Source: Piliocolobus tephrosceles (Eukaryota; Chordata; Mammalia; Primates; Cercopithecidae). Taken from it: DNA of 64,000 nt. Each line of letters begins with the position of its first letter. Within the stretch, counting starts at the first letter, position 1. The DNA lies in contig NC_045446.1 in assembly GCF_002776525.5 (NCBI RefSeq), positions 69,542,047 through 69,606,046 of the forward strand, given 5' to 3'. The position numbers and the translations under genes are program-made. The notes beneath the pieces are model-generated. The model worked only from the letters and a program-made list of their open reading frames with translations. It did no database searches and was not told where the DNA came from. Below are positions 21,965 to 32,730 of the stretch, piece by piece.

Positions 21965-23679
21965 TCAGGAGGCATTTCAAAGAGAAGGTGAGAAGAGAAT
22001 CAGCAAATAAACACACTGAAGGAAAGAAGGAGGAGGTAGAAAGATCATATGAAATTATCAAATTCCTGTACCTTCTCCAGTAATACAAATTATCATTTTA
22101 AAAAATGAAAACATTTTTCTTAATCTAAAAGGTAACATATGGTGAGGTAGCTGATTCAAAAACTGAAAATTAATAACCTTATATGAAATGTTATATAAAA
22201 TATAGTTGTTTTCTATAAAGGCCTGACTCACCATAGAGTCAAAAGTAAGCTCCAAGATATCATTAAGTCAAAGGCAAATATATTTATTTCAAAGCTCATG
22301 GGCCTGATTACTAAAGATTACTTTCATTTTCATGCATTCCCAGGCAGAGGAAAGCAAGTGTTCCAGGACATTTGGGGTGGGGGCTATCCAAGGCTGGAGC
22401 AGGAAAGCAGGTGGGAGAGGGGGGCATGCAGGCAAGCCTGGGGTGATGGACCAGGAACAATCAATACTCATCCACAGAGCTCAACAAGTAAAAGAGGAGA
22501 TGACAATTTTCATGAATTCAAGCCAGAGCGAAGGGTCATCTGATGATTTACCAAGATGAAATTCAAGACACTCTTTGAGAACTGAAATCTTCACAGATTA
22601 ATCTTCCCACACTAGGACCACACTGACCCCTCCAAATTGCCTCCAGCACACATGGCTATTAATACATAATTAATAGCAATACCACTACTTTTGTGGGGAT
22701 TGAGGTGGGTGTGGGGAAGACATCTGTGTCCCTATATGGCAAAGTCATTTGTCGCATCAATCTTTATACATAAATTTGCACACAGCCACACACTGATATA
22801 GAAACTAAGGCGATAAACATTTTACATACTGACTCCTGTTATTTAAAACTAGCATTTCAAATGGTTGCATTTAGCCCACTAAGTGAGCACAATTACTGGA
22901 AAGCCCATTTCCTTAGTGTCAGATATTAATTTCATCTTGTTTCCAACTTTTATATATATGCATATATATATACGCATACACCTTGGATTATATCTTGAAG
23001 AGTTCAAAAAGGGTATCACTAAGTCATGGTATAAGCTTGGTCAAAAAGTTTTCCAAAATTTGTTTTATATGAGGATACTAGTTTTTTTCACATGCTCACT
23101 AACAGAAATTATTACTAAGGTTTACTCTTAGTAGTTTAATAGAAAAAAAATGATAATGGGTTAATTTCTAAAATAGCTATAGTCCAGAGAAAGGCATTAC
23201 TACAACGAAGTTTTAACAAAGTCCAAAAGCACTTACAAAGCAGGTAAATGTGGTTGCAAACCTGGGATAATTAGTAACACACGCACACTTCATGGGAATT
23301 CTGCTCTGGCTGCAACAATGGGCATGCCTTGAGCTCCTTCTCCTTTCAAAGACTATAATGCCACTTTCCCCTTTTTTCTGGCCATTAGTCCCTGTGGGAA
23401 TTCCATGAGAAAGACTGGAAAGAAATGAGAGAGCAGGATTTCAAATATTCTTTGTCCAGCCCATAATAAGGATTATTCTAAATCTTTTGTCTAACACATA
23501 GAAGATACCACGACAGTTAATGAATAAGTTAATTGGTTAAATCATTCTAGCGGGGGCCTCCAATTCATTCCTAGTGAGCTTGTAATGTGTGTGTAAAAGA
23601 TTAAAGCTGCATTTGAGGAAGGACCAAGATAGCAGATGGCTCAAAGGAGCCTCACTGACACTTTATTTTATTTCTATTA
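21965..23679. other. Gene-free, mostly AT-rich unclassified sequence
   Basis: No exon or RNA gene. Around 22,955-22,980 is a TA-rich low-complexity run. The part near 22,900-23,140 has an old-repeat texture but cannot be typed. Confidence 0.4.
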
Positions 23680-23925
23680 CAAAAGTCCTATGTTCTCATT
23701 AAAAAAATTTGGAAAAAAGAAAAAAGTAGGTCAAAAATAGCAGTTATCCTATAGCTTCATAATCCATAGCCAATATTTTGATAGATTTTCAAGTGAATAT
23801 ACATGAATTTTATAAACTTGAAATTACACTGTGTATAGTTTTTTATCCTTTTTCCATTCAATATAATAAACTTTTCTAATTTAAAAAATGAATGAAAAAC
23901 ATATTTAATGGCTAAAGAATATTAC
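23680..23925 (+). repeat. Old unnamed interspersed repeat, copy A
   Basis: attacaaaagtcctatgttc, ttggaaaaaagaaaaaagta, cacactgtgtatag-type wording and attcaatataataaactttt are shared in order with a segment at 49,740-49,980. Two diverged copies in one window argue for a dispersed element, but I cannot name it. Confidence 0.45.
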
Positions 23926-23999
23926 CTAGAGTGAATGTATGATTATCCTCCTGTTAAATATTTTACTTCTGAAATTTTATTTGATTTTTGTTATTATTC

Positions 24000-24400
24000 T
24001 TTCTTTCACTCAACATATATCTAATGCATGCCTGCCATGTAGGATAGACCGGGTCAACAAAACAATCATAGACCCCTGTCCTTTGGAAGAAAAATGTGAA
24101 GCAATTAAGACATACACATATTTAATTAAAGCTGTATAAATGCAATAAGAGTAGTGACCTTTAAGTGGAGACCCGAAGGCCATAGGATTTGATGAGGTCG
24201 GAACGGGAGGAAGAGCGTCGCAGATGAGGGGTACCTGTATGCAAAAACCCAAGGCATTCTAGAACGGGGTGGTATGGTTAGAAGTTTAGCATTGTGGGAT
24301 CACCGCAGTGGGAGGGGAGGAAAGCAGTTCTGCTTTCTATACTAAGGGCATCGAAAAACTATTCAAACAGTGAGAAACACAGGATGCACTTTTACATCCT
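24000..24400 (-). mobile_element. L2 LINE 3' region
   Basis: Antisense L2 from its terminus: ctttcactcaacatatatct, tgcatgcctgccatgtagga, gacccctgtcctttggaaga. Upstream L2 wording follows (cctttaagtggagacccgaa, aacccaaggcattctagaac). Confidence 0.6.
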
Positions 24401-24839
24401 AAAAGAGAAGGTGTGTTAACACTGAGAACACCATGGGACTGGATTCCTTAGACCTGACAAACCTTTAATTAGCAGACAGTTTGCATTCAGACTTCACTGC
24501 TGGCCAGTCTGCCTGTCTGTGCACTACTGGCCACATGTACAGGACAACAGAGAACACATCCAATGGAAGACAAGCCCTGTCAGCTGCAGAGACTTGCAGA
24601 AGCTGTCCCTTCTCCTTTGGTGGGTTTCACCTATATGGAGGGAGGGATATGAGGGGCAAAGATAGTAAGTGCACTGAAAACAAGATCAAATATCTGGCTT
24701 TTGATGTCCTCACCCAAGATTTGTCTCAACCCGAAAATAAACGATTGGGAAACCTCAGCATGTAGAAGACAGGTTCATTCTTGATCACATAGCTTTGCTA
24801 ATGCTGCTCTGCTAAAGTGTCCTTTCTCTGTGTTGGGGT
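24401..24839. other. Gene-free, unclassified sequence
   Basis: No recognised element. The 94-codon frame at 24,481-24,765 shows no family feature. Confidence 0.4.
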
Positions 24840-25036
24840 TACCTGCCTCTCTCCTACTTATCTTACAGCCTCAGTTTAAGCCTGGCCTGCTACTGGAAGA
24901 CTTCCCTTCTTGATAGCACATTTCTCTATCCCAGCACTTGCTATAGTCTATATAATAGTCTCTTGGCCTATCTATGAGCTCCCGAGGGCTAGGCACAGAA
25001 TATCTGCTCAATAACTTTTAATGAATGAATGAATTA
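24840..25036 (+). mobile_element. L2 3'-end fragment
   Basis: Sense: ctatgagctcccgagggcta, ggcacagaatatctgctcaa, ending in taatgaatgaatgaatta. Confidence 0.7.
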
Positions 25037-25259
25037 ACAGTGTTCCCAACATCTCCAATTTAATTCTTGTTAGAAGGTGAGTAATGTGTGTGTCCCTCCC
25101 CCAGGACAAGAATGGCACCCCTGCTAACTGCCTATCCTGCCCTTGCCAGGGTGGTATGTCCCCTCGGAGTGGCTCACACTCAGCCCCTCCTCCTTCCTCT
25201 CCACATGTACTCTCAGAATCACAGAATCTGCTTATTCTCTATGCAGTCCCTAGTGCTGG

Positions 25260-25732
25260 TGTGGCTGGCTGAATAACGTCCCCCAATGATATCAGGTACT
25301 ATCCCTTGGAACGTGGACATGTTTTCCTATTTGGTAAAAGAGTCTTTGCCGATATGATAAAGTTGAGAATCTTAAAATGAAGACATTACCTTGGATTCAC
25401 TGGTTGGAGACTAAATGCCATCACGAGTGTCCCTATATGAGAGAGGCAGAGGGAGATTTAACACACACCCAGAAGATAACATGGAGATGGCAGCAAAGTT
25501 TGGAGTGCTGTGGCCACAAGCCAAGGAATGCTGTCAGCCACCAGAAACTGGAAGAGGCAGAAACAGATTCTCCCCAGAGCCTCCAGCACAGCCCTGTTGA
25601 AAGCTTGAACGTGAAAGCACTGATACTGATTTTGAACTCCTGGCTTCCAGAACTGTGAGAGAAGAGATTTCTATTGTTCTAGGTCACCAAGTTTGTGGTA
25701 ATTTGTTATGGCAGCCACAGGAAACCAATGTA
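25260..25732 (+). mobile_element. MLT1-type (ERVL-MaLR) LTR
   Basis: The MaLR LTR order is clear: tgaataacgtcccccaatga, gagtctttgccgatatgata, ccacaagccaaggaatgctg, cagattctccccagagcctc, ggcttccagaactgtgagag, caccaagtttgtggtaattt, aggaaaccaatg. Length of about 473 bp is usual. The five bases gctgg precede (25,255-25,259) and follow (25,733-25,737) it, a plausible 5-bp TSD. No internal region is attached, so it is a solo LTR. Confidence 0.85.
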
Positions 25733-25784
25733 GCTGGCTAGTGGATGGTTCTGTGGGTCCGGACACCCAGCATGTCATCCCAGC

Positions 25785-26010
25785 TCTGAAACTCTCTCTC
25801 TCTCAGAACTAGAATTCTCATCCAGGCTTCATCTCATTCACAGCTAACCCTGAGCAAGTCCCTCCCCTCTCTTTTTCACCCTAGCCAATAAGATGGGAGA
25901 ATAACAGTTTGCAACTGCAGAGTGGTTGGGAGGATTAAGAGGGACACATATATGCAATCCCTAGTACAATGCCAGGCACACAGCAGTCACTCCATGTAAA
26001 TTACTTCTGT
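25785..26010 (+). mobile_element. MIR SINE
   Basis: aaccctgagcaagtccctcc, agccaataagatgggagaat, ggttgggaggattaagaggg, tacaatgccaggcacacagc. Decayed head. Confidence 0.65.
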
Positions 26011-26034
26011 TCTCCCTTTTTTGTTATGCAAGTA

Positions 26035-26095
26035 ATTGTCAGTGCTAACCTAGTGCTCACTGTGTACCAGGCACCAAGCTAAGCCTTCGCTTGCA
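26035..26095 (-). mobile_element. Short MIR fragment
   Basis: tagtgctcactgtgtaccag gcaccaagctaagc matches the antisense MIR 3' end. It lies next to a sense MIR. Confidence 0.5.
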
Positions 26096-27014
26096 AAGGA
26101 AGTACTGGACAGCATTCCCAAGAGGGAAGTTGGATGGGTTAAATGTGGCCCTGAAAGAAAAGTGTTCTGCACTCCCTAGAAAGTGGGGATGTGATTTACT
26201 GAAAAGCTATAATGTCCTAGAAAGAAACACAAGCCAAAAAACAAAACAAAATACAGTTTTTAAAAAATAGAGATATTTTACTCTGCCAGGGGCACCTTTC
26301 CCATCCTTTTGTAACCAGCCCAGGATATTTTCCCAGTAAGTGTGTCTTTCCTATAATACAGAGGTCAGGCTCAAACACTACACACAGTTGAACATCCTCT
26401 CATTTCATCATCTTTGCTCTCCGTGCCTTCCTTGAGAATTGACTTTTCTAGACCCACCGGTCTAAAAATTTTATTTTAAAAAAAGGCAAATTAAAGTAGA
26501 AAGCTGCTGGTACCCCCTGAAAATGTCGAGGTTAGAAAAGCAACTGTTTCTCCCCAGGAACTCATGTTTTTCTGTCTCACAGGAACTCTTGTGCATGCCC
26601 TGGCTCTTGGGCACTGGAGACCTGTCTCCACCCAGATCTGTCCTGCACCTGTAGGGGCCAATGGAGTAGGGGGCCTAGGACCCTTCTCTGGCTCTTTATC
26701 CTGGTCCCTGCCAAGGTCTCAGTCTGGATGTGGGGATCATGCTCCTGACAGGGCAACTGGGGAAGAACAGGGGAAAGAAGATGATGAAAACAAGCAAGAC
26801 TGGTGGAGAAGGAACATTGCACGGCTGCCCAGCTAAGTGAGGAGTATGGGAGGAATAATCTAGGTCTTTCTTCTGGAATCCTGGTCCAGACTGTCACCTG
26901 CAAGCATGTCTTGCTCTGAACCACTTCCTCACTCCACCTTATGTGGGCTTCCACTCACAGACTGGGCTTCCACTCACAAAGGATGCTGAGAAGCTTGGTG
27001 GTTCCAGGGGCAGG
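26096..27014. other. Gene-free, unclassified sequence
   Basis: Nothing typable. Antisense frame 26,577-26,954 (125 codons) and sense frame 26,564-26,836 overlap and have no protein-family features. Confidence 0.4.
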
Positions 27015-27148
27015 TGCAGGCTCCAGACTGCTGGGGGTTGAATCCTCGAACCACCACTAATGAACTGGGAGGCACAGGGAACATGTCTTAACCTTCCCTG
27101 CCTCAGCAGCCTCGCCTGTAAAATATGGATAATAGAAAGAAGATGAGA
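27015..27148 (+). mobile_element. MIR SINE, truncated by a FLAM insertion
   Basis: ttgaatcctcgaaccaccac, ctgcctcagcagcctcgcct, gtaaaatatggataatagaa. The sequence is cut at the usual MIR ggataataat position by the Alu monomer. Confidence 0.65.
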
Positions 27149-27320
27149 GCCAGGTGTGGTCATGTGCATCTGTTGTCCCAGATACTCAGGAGGCTGAGAC
27201 AGAAGGATCATTTCAGCCCAGGAAGGTGAGGCTGTAGTGAACTATGACTGCACCACTGCACTCCAGCCTGGGTGACAGAATGAGGCCCTGTCTCTTTAAA
27301 AAAAAAAAAAAAAAAAAAAA
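27149..27320 (+). mobile_element. Free left Alu monomer (FLAM_C-like)
   Basis: One Alu unit only: gccaggtgtggtcatgtgca, cagatactcaggaggctgag, ccactgcactccagcctggg, then an A22 tail. The absence of a second monomer and the J-like wording mark it as an Alu precursor. Approximate TSD: agaaagaagatgaga (27,134-27,148) against agaaagaaaacgagg (27,325-27,339). Confidence 0.85.
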
Positions 27321-27399
27321 GGAAAGAAAGAAAACGAGGAAAGTGTGGCTCAGGAAACCTGTAACACAGTCCTTCTTTATTCCTTCTTCTGAATTCCTT

Positions 27400-27961
27400 C
27401 TGCAGACACACTGGTAAGCCCAAGTCTCTGCCCTCATGGAGGTTATAGTGCTGCAGGGGTAAGAAAATAAGATAATGGGAGTGTGAGAAAATGCACATTT
27501 TGCTGGGAGAGACAGGCCCAGGGGAAGGCCTTTATAAGCGAGAGTGCTGGACGGGTTAGCAATAGGTAGCAGCATACGCAAGGCCAGGAGGAGAGAAAGG
27601 CTGGTGGGTTCAAGGACAGAGCAGAGGTTAGAGTGCCTGGAGCAGCGGATGAGGTTGAGAACAGCACAAGGAAAGTCAAAGAGCTACCTCCCAGGCCAGG
27701 TCAGGCCTGAGTTGTTTAAGTTTTGTTTTAATCATGATGCTAAACCTACTTTGAGGGTTTTTATGCAGGGGAGTGAGGCTGTTCTATCTGTGTTGTCGGA
27801 AGACCTCTCTGGATGTGTGTGGAGACTGTACTACAGTAGAGTGGAAACAGGACCCCTTTTAGACACGATTGACATGCTTCAGGGAGAGTGGACAATGGAC
27901 TGGATCGGAGTGGTCCGATTTGAGAGAGACAGATGGGTTCAAGAAGTACTGTGATATCCAA
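27400..27961 (-). mobile_element. L2 LINE 3' region, outer part 1
   Basis: Antisense L2: aagtctctgccctcatggag, gaggcctt-type wording, gagggtttttatgcagggga gtgaggctgt, then ctggatgtgtgtggagactg. It is interrupted by a MIR at 27,962 and resumes at about 28,190. The 136-codon frame at 27,544-27,954 lies wholly within it and is not a gene. Confidence 0.7.
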
Positions 27962-28186
27962 TGTTCACTTGAGCGCTGTTTGGCACAGTACAAAGCACTG
28001 AGCATTCACTATTTCATATGCTACTCCTGACAGCCATATGAAGTCAGTACTCATCTCGAGGTGAAAAAGTTGAGGACCAGAGAGGTTAGGTGATTTCCCT
28101 CAGACCACACAGTGAGTAAGCGGCAGAGGCAGGATCCGGACCAAGGCCATCCTGTTCCAGAGCCCACACACCACACTGCTCTTTCT
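27962..28186 (-). mobile_element. MIR SINE nested inside L2
   Basis: Antisense MIR nearly complete: gagcgctgtttggcacagta, ctactcctgacagccatatg, gaccagagaggttaggtgat, cacacagtgagtaagcggca. Confidence 0.75.
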
Positions 28187-28440
28187 TGAACAGGCCTAGA
28201 CAGTGGATGGGCTGAGGGTGGTGAGGGAGAGGAAAGCTGAGACAGCTTCTAGGGTTTAGGCTTGAGAAACTGGGCCAATGGTGGTGCTGTTTACAGATGG
28301 GAATTAGTTGAGGGAGAGACTGGCTTGTCGGGGGTTGGGGGATCAAGAGCTCTGCTTTAGACATGTTGAGTTCCAGCCACTTTCGTCTGCTCCTCAGCCC
28401 TTTTCTGTCTCCACAGGGCAGTCAATAATGGGGGTGAAAG
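28187..28440 (-). mobile_element. L2-associated sequence, outer part 2
   Basis: gggtttaggcttgagaaact, aatggtggtgctgtttacag and tagacatgttgagttccagc continue the antisense order expected after the first part, so the MIR landed inside one older element. The assignment of this stretch to L2 is from memory. Confidence 0.5.
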
Positions 28441-29284
28441 TGAGGGCAGGGCTGGTGGAGCAGAGAGAAGCAGGACAATTGTTCTCTGTCTACAGAACCT
28501 CCTTCCCCCAACACATGCAGCAATGAGCCTCCCAATGTCCTTTTATAAAAGGAGGTGTGATGGCAACATCTCCAGAAATGCAGCAAACGTTGAGTCAGAA
28601 AAGCAAACAAGATTATCTAAACGCCTTTTGTTTGCCTTCAAGATTTCTCGTAAGTTATCAGTATTTCTTGGGAGTGGCACACATGGGCATTTTCCACATC
28701 AAGACAGTGTAGGAAAAAAAAAAAAAAAGACAGGAAGAGAATGAATGACAACACAAGGCTGCACTGTGCTTCTGAATGCTGAAGGCGGGAATCCAATGCT
28801 ATTTCAGGGACTGGGGTGCTGTCATGGGAGAATCTCCATCCTTGGGGGCCCACTTGCTGAGTCAGGTTTTGGGAACAGGCTGATTGATCTATTTCAGTGT
28901 TTACTGAAGAGTCATTTGGCTCTGTAGGATGTTAATAAGCATTAACAAAGCAAAGATTCCTCGTCGAATAGACTTGGGAAAAGCTGGCTTATTATAGCTT
29001 CTTTACTGCAGGACGTCTCAGAATCTTGAACCTGGGAATGCACACTGTGAACCTCCAAGAAGGAGGGGAATTTCCCAAATGTGTTTAATCACAGAACACT
29101 TTTGTAGCCAAGCATTCCAAGGACGCTTGTTCCAAGAAACAGATTTTTGGGAAATGTTCGTCAAATTCCTTTCATTTTTAAGGGAAAGGCAATAGACCCA
29201 TTACTCAGAATTGAATGTTGGGGGTTCCTGGATGTGCAGACTGGAAAACCACGCCAGAAGCTTTGTAAGGAAGATCGAATAATA
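28441..29284. other. Single-copy-looking DNA with a cluster of binding motifs
   Basis: No repeat apart from an A15 near 28,713. Motifs that can be read: kappaB-like gggaatttcc (29,066-29,075), TEAD-like cattcca (29,113-29,119), STAT-type ttccaagaa (29,130-29,138), and an inverted pair gttaat/attaac (28,931-28,946). Nothing coding is recognised. Confidence 0.4.
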
Positions 29285-29455
29285 GAGGCTGTGTAGTTAA
29301 GGCCTGGGGCTGTGTGACCATAAGCCATTCTCAATCTTGGTTTCTCAACTGTCTGGTGAGAATGAGAATTACTGCCTTGTAGAATTCCGGGAGGATTAGT
29401 GGAGATAAATCACACTAAGGCCCCAAACGCAAGAGCCTAGTACACAACAGGCCTC
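29285..29455 (+). mobile_element. MIR SINE fragment
   Basis: agttaaggcctggggctgtg, tggtttctcaactgtctggt, aattccgggaggattagtgg, agcctagtacacaacagg. Confidence 0.6.
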
Positions 29456-29924
29456 TCTAGATCCTCCGAGGCCTCTGGCAGGCTCCTTGTAGCCCTGATT
29501 CTTGAATGCATGATCTGTGCAGGTCAGGTAGCCCTTCTGACCTCCTTGCTACACCAGCTTGCTTTTTTCCTTGGCAACAGTGCTCCCCAGGTAGCCCAAT
29601 TCCCTGCCATTATCAGGCTTCTCAAGTGGTCAATCAGGAGTAGCCAAGTCCAACCTGGAACTTCTAAATAAGTACCCCCTCAGGCACGCAGTCATTATAG
29701 CCAATGATGCAATTATGTCCCACAGCTCAAATGGCCTAAAAAAAAAAAAAAAAAAAAAAAAATCCAGGAGGAAAGAACCAGTGTGCACAGCTTCCTAAAT
29801 TCATCAGGTTTCTAAAATGCTCCAAAGCTCCTTGTCTGTTGTAACCATGGCTTCTGCAGTGGCTCCTGCACACAGGACCTAGACCTGTGTTTCAAGAGTC
29901 CCCAGTGTTTGCCCACCACTCAGG
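29456..29924. other. Gene-free gap with an isolated A25 tract
   Basis: A run of about 25 A lies at 29,738-29,762 without a SINE or LINE in front of it. No AATAAA is seen within 40 bases upstream and I cannot match the preceding 150 bases to a known mRNA. Confidence 0.45.
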
Positions 29925-30060
29925 CATTCATTCAATGCATTGACTGATGCCCTCTCTGGATCAAATTTGGGGCCAGGCATTAGGGTGCAAATGAGCAGCC
30001 CATCTAGTATGCAAGGTAGACGGTGAGTCAGTAAGCATTAGGATACAGCTACACACAAAG
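29925..30060 (-). mobile_element. L2 3'-end fragment
   Basis: aggcattcattcaatgcatt, ggggccaggcattagggtgc, aatgagcagcc. Antisense. Confidence 0.5.
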
Positions 30061-30124
30061 TTCTGTGACAACAGGAGGGTCGAGGCTTTGGTTCATTACA
30101 AGGTGGGGTTTCAAACTCAGGTCA

Positions 30125-30315
30125 CATTTAGGGAGCATTTGGCATGTGCCAGATATGGGGGTAGAATATTTTTGCATAAATTATCTCAACTTAGACATAA
30201 CTGCAACACAATTTTCCAAAGGAGAAAACAGCAAATCAGATAGGTACAGGGAGTTGCCCAAGACCACACAGCTCATTAGGGGAGGGCCAAGATTCAAATG
30301 TAAGTCATCTGGGCG
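30125..30315 (-). mobile_element. MIR SINE
   Basis: ggagcatttggcatgtgcca, ttttccaaaggagaaaacag, cccaagaccacacagctcat, aagattcaaatgtaagtc. Confidence 0.7.
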
Positions 30316-31424
30316 GGCAGCCTTCAGCAAGCCACGCCTAAGCCAATTCAACTCAGGGAATTGGCAGTGGCCATGCCAGAGGGTTCTCTGGGGATTAGAG
30401 GTGGTGGTCTCTGTGAACACCCTTCCTTAACCAGGGGGCTTCAGACACATGCTCTTTTGTTCCTTCTCCCTTGTGTTTCTTTTCCTCTGCCTTGTGCAGG
30501 TTTTGCTTTGGGTGGGATGAAAGCCTCCTACTTATGTACATGCCACTCTCAGTCCAGAATTTAGTCAAAATGAGCAAACATGTGGAGTTCCAATAAAGTT
30601 TTTACCAGCACCGGCAATCCCCCATGCGCTGCAGAGATCAGCCTCAGGAACTCTACTGGCATCAATCCTGGAATACTTCCTGAAGGAAGCCTCCTATGCG
30701 GCAGAATCCAAGCAATTATGAAGCCCAGAGCATCTTGTAGACATGGAGACCTGAGCCCTCAGTGAAGCAGGGGAAAGGGATGGAGGGTGGGGAGGGGGAA
30801 GAGGAGGCTGGGGAAGGGGTGCTACCATGAGATTTGTTTCCCGAGAAGAGGCTGGGAGCCCCTTCTTCAAAGGCTTAGAACTGGCTTCAAGCCTGAGAAA
30901 CAAAACCACTCCTCTCTATGGGGAGAATCCTTGGAAGAATATTTATGAGACATTAAAACCACTGCCATCAACCCTTTAAAAAATTCCTGTACATGTAATT
31001 ATGGGTCCAGAGATGAGATTCCTGGATATGGTATTAATTACTTCCCTGAAGCACACAGCCCCCAGGGGCTATGAGCAGGCACGCTTGCCTGTGGCCTCCT
31101 GGGTCTCCCTCTGCTCCTACAGACCCTTCCCTTCATGACTATGCTGTGGCTTCTCCAACTGCACCCTGGCCCCATTATCCATCTTCTGTCTCTCCTCACT
31201 GCTCTATGCCCAGGAGGCTGGTCAAGTGGGTGTACTTCCTGAGTCGCCTTTCTGGCCACCCCTCACTGGCTTTGGCCAACAGAAAGCACTAGCAGGAGAG
31301 GGGAGGGCAGGAGGAGAAGAGCCTTGCCCCCGCCTTGCTTCAGTGCTGCATAGCACTACAATGCCACCTCCTGCCCACAGCAGCCTCTCCATCATGCCTT
31401 GCTCTCTTTCAGCTTCAGAAATAC
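30316..31424. other. Gene-free sequence with a G-rich tract
   Basis: No exon or named repeat. A G-rich stretch near 30,771-30,820 is listed separately. The remainder, including several Pro/Ser-rich frames at 31,000-31,300, has no recognisable family signature. Confidence 0.4.
30777..30798 (+). other. Predicted G-quadruplex motif
   Basis: Four G-runs (ggg, ggg, gggg, ggggg) are separated by loops of 5, 1 and 1 bases, starting at about 30,777. That satisfies the G3+N1-7 rule on the + strand. Another G-rich piece (ctggggaaggggt) follows to about 30,820. Confidence 0.6.
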
Positions 31425-31600
31425 CACTTTCTCTCCTTGCCTTGTCCCTTCAGACCTGGGTGGTTTGGCTCCACCCCCAGATGGCCTCAACATCTCTTAT
31501 TTGTTCCCTTAACCCCTACTGCCCCACTTCCACGAAACAGTTCCTTCATTCAAGTCTCTTTATTTGGACCATCTGGGATGAATTCTATTTTCTGATGAGA
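31425..31600 (+). repeat. Unnamed interspersed repeat, copy 2 (weak)
   Basis: tcagacctgggtggtttggc, ttgttcccttaacccctact, cagttccttcattcaagtct and ttctattttctgatgagaat parallel the order of copy 1 at 9,985-10,155, with heavier decay. Confidence 0.3.
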
Positions 31601-31924
31601 ATCTGAGAAGAAGCAATCAGGAAGAGTTGAGATATTTCAGGTCCATGACTACAAACTCGGTAAGGAGTAAACCTGCTCAATCACCACCTCACTGGTGTGT
31701 CTTCGTGTTCTGGGCCAGATGTGGGTGCTGGAGATGCAAGCTGTGGGCCAGGGAGGGTGGTCATGGCCGGTGGGGAGCACCTGATCCTGTTTCTCTCTCC
31801 TCTTGACCCCTCCCACTCCCCACTATATATACACATGTTTCTATTTTTTTTACTGTAGTCTAAAACAAAACACCACACTACTGACATCCTTGATCAACAA
31901 AATATTAGAATAACAGAGATTTTT
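31601..31924. other. Gene-free, unclassified sequence
   Basis: No recognised element. Confidence 0.4.
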
Positions 31925-32050
31925 CAATTCATCATTCATGCACCAAACCTGCCCTGCCTTCTGTGTGTCAAGCCTTGAACAAGAAACCACGGCACAGAAA
32001 TGAATGTTTACATAAGGCACATCCCTGCCCTTCAGCACTGCCAGAATACT
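31925..32050 (-). mobile_element. L2 3'-end fragment
   Basis: caattcatcattcatgcacc, tgtcaagccttgaacaagaa, catccctgcccttcagcact. Antisense, decayed. Confidence 0.45.
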
Positions 32051-32144
32051 GAGCCCCATAGTTCTATTAAACAACCTTTTGCACTAGAATCAAGATAACC
32101 TGCCCCCTCCCCCCATCCTTTCTTCCCCATGGGTTCATCTGCTA

Positions 32145-32192
32145 GAATACAGCTAGCCAGCCAGCCAAACAGCCAGCCAGATAGACAGGTAC
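32145..32192. repeat. Short degenerate CAGC repeat
   Basis: agctagccagccagccaaac agccagccag is a small tetranucleotide-like cluster. Confidence 0.6.
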
Positions 32193-32599
32193 ACACGCCA
32201 GCCTGATGACCAGGAATTTCTACTCAATGCCACAGCAGTGTTCATTTACAGTGTTTTAGATCCAGGTTGTGGAGGAATGTATAGAATCTGAACATAGCAG
32301 AGGGCCTGAATCCATACAGTTCCTTCATTTTCCTCAATAGGATCTAATCAGTATTTCTTTTGTGAAATGAAGAGTAACATTAATAGTAATAACATTATGC
32401 TACACAGGCATGCTTCTGGTTTTCATTCAACAACAGTCACGGAGCACCTGGTCTGTGTCCAGCCTTTAGCTTCATCTGTGGGCTTCAGAGCATCCCCATT
32501 TGGTGTCCTTCCCTCCAGTTGGGGACACCCACTTCCCCATGCTGTTCATCATCCTCACCCCTCTGCTGACCCTGCCAGATTCTGAGCTCCTGGTCTGAG
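32193..32599. other. Gene-free gap with a small L2-like piece
   Basis: At 32,420-32,470, ttttcattcaacaacagtca cggagcacctgg resembles an antisense L2 terminus. The rest is unclassified. Confidence 0.4.
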
Positions 32600-32730
32600 A
32601 TGCAGGGGGCTTGAATTTCAGCCCCAGTCTATCACTGCCCCACCTGCTGCATGAACATGCACAAATTACTTCCTCCTTCTGACCCTTGGATTTCCCATCT
32701 GCACAGTGAGGCATTAAAATGGATGGTCAG
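32600..32730 (+). mobile_element. MIR SINE fragment, interrupted by an Alu
   Basis: gcttgaatttcagccccagt, acttcctccttctgaccctt, ccatctgcacagtgaggcat. The Alu TSD begins at the MIR taaaatgg motif. Confidence 0.6.

Noticed and set aside
21697..21975. 92-codon Ser/Gln/Pro-rich repeat protein
   Set aside because: It is the translation of the TGGC/TGGA tetranucleotide array, whose unit keeps all frames open.
28931..28946. HNF1-like inverted pair gttaat/attaac
   Set aside because: The half-sites are separated by four bases instead of one, so it does not match the usual dimer site.
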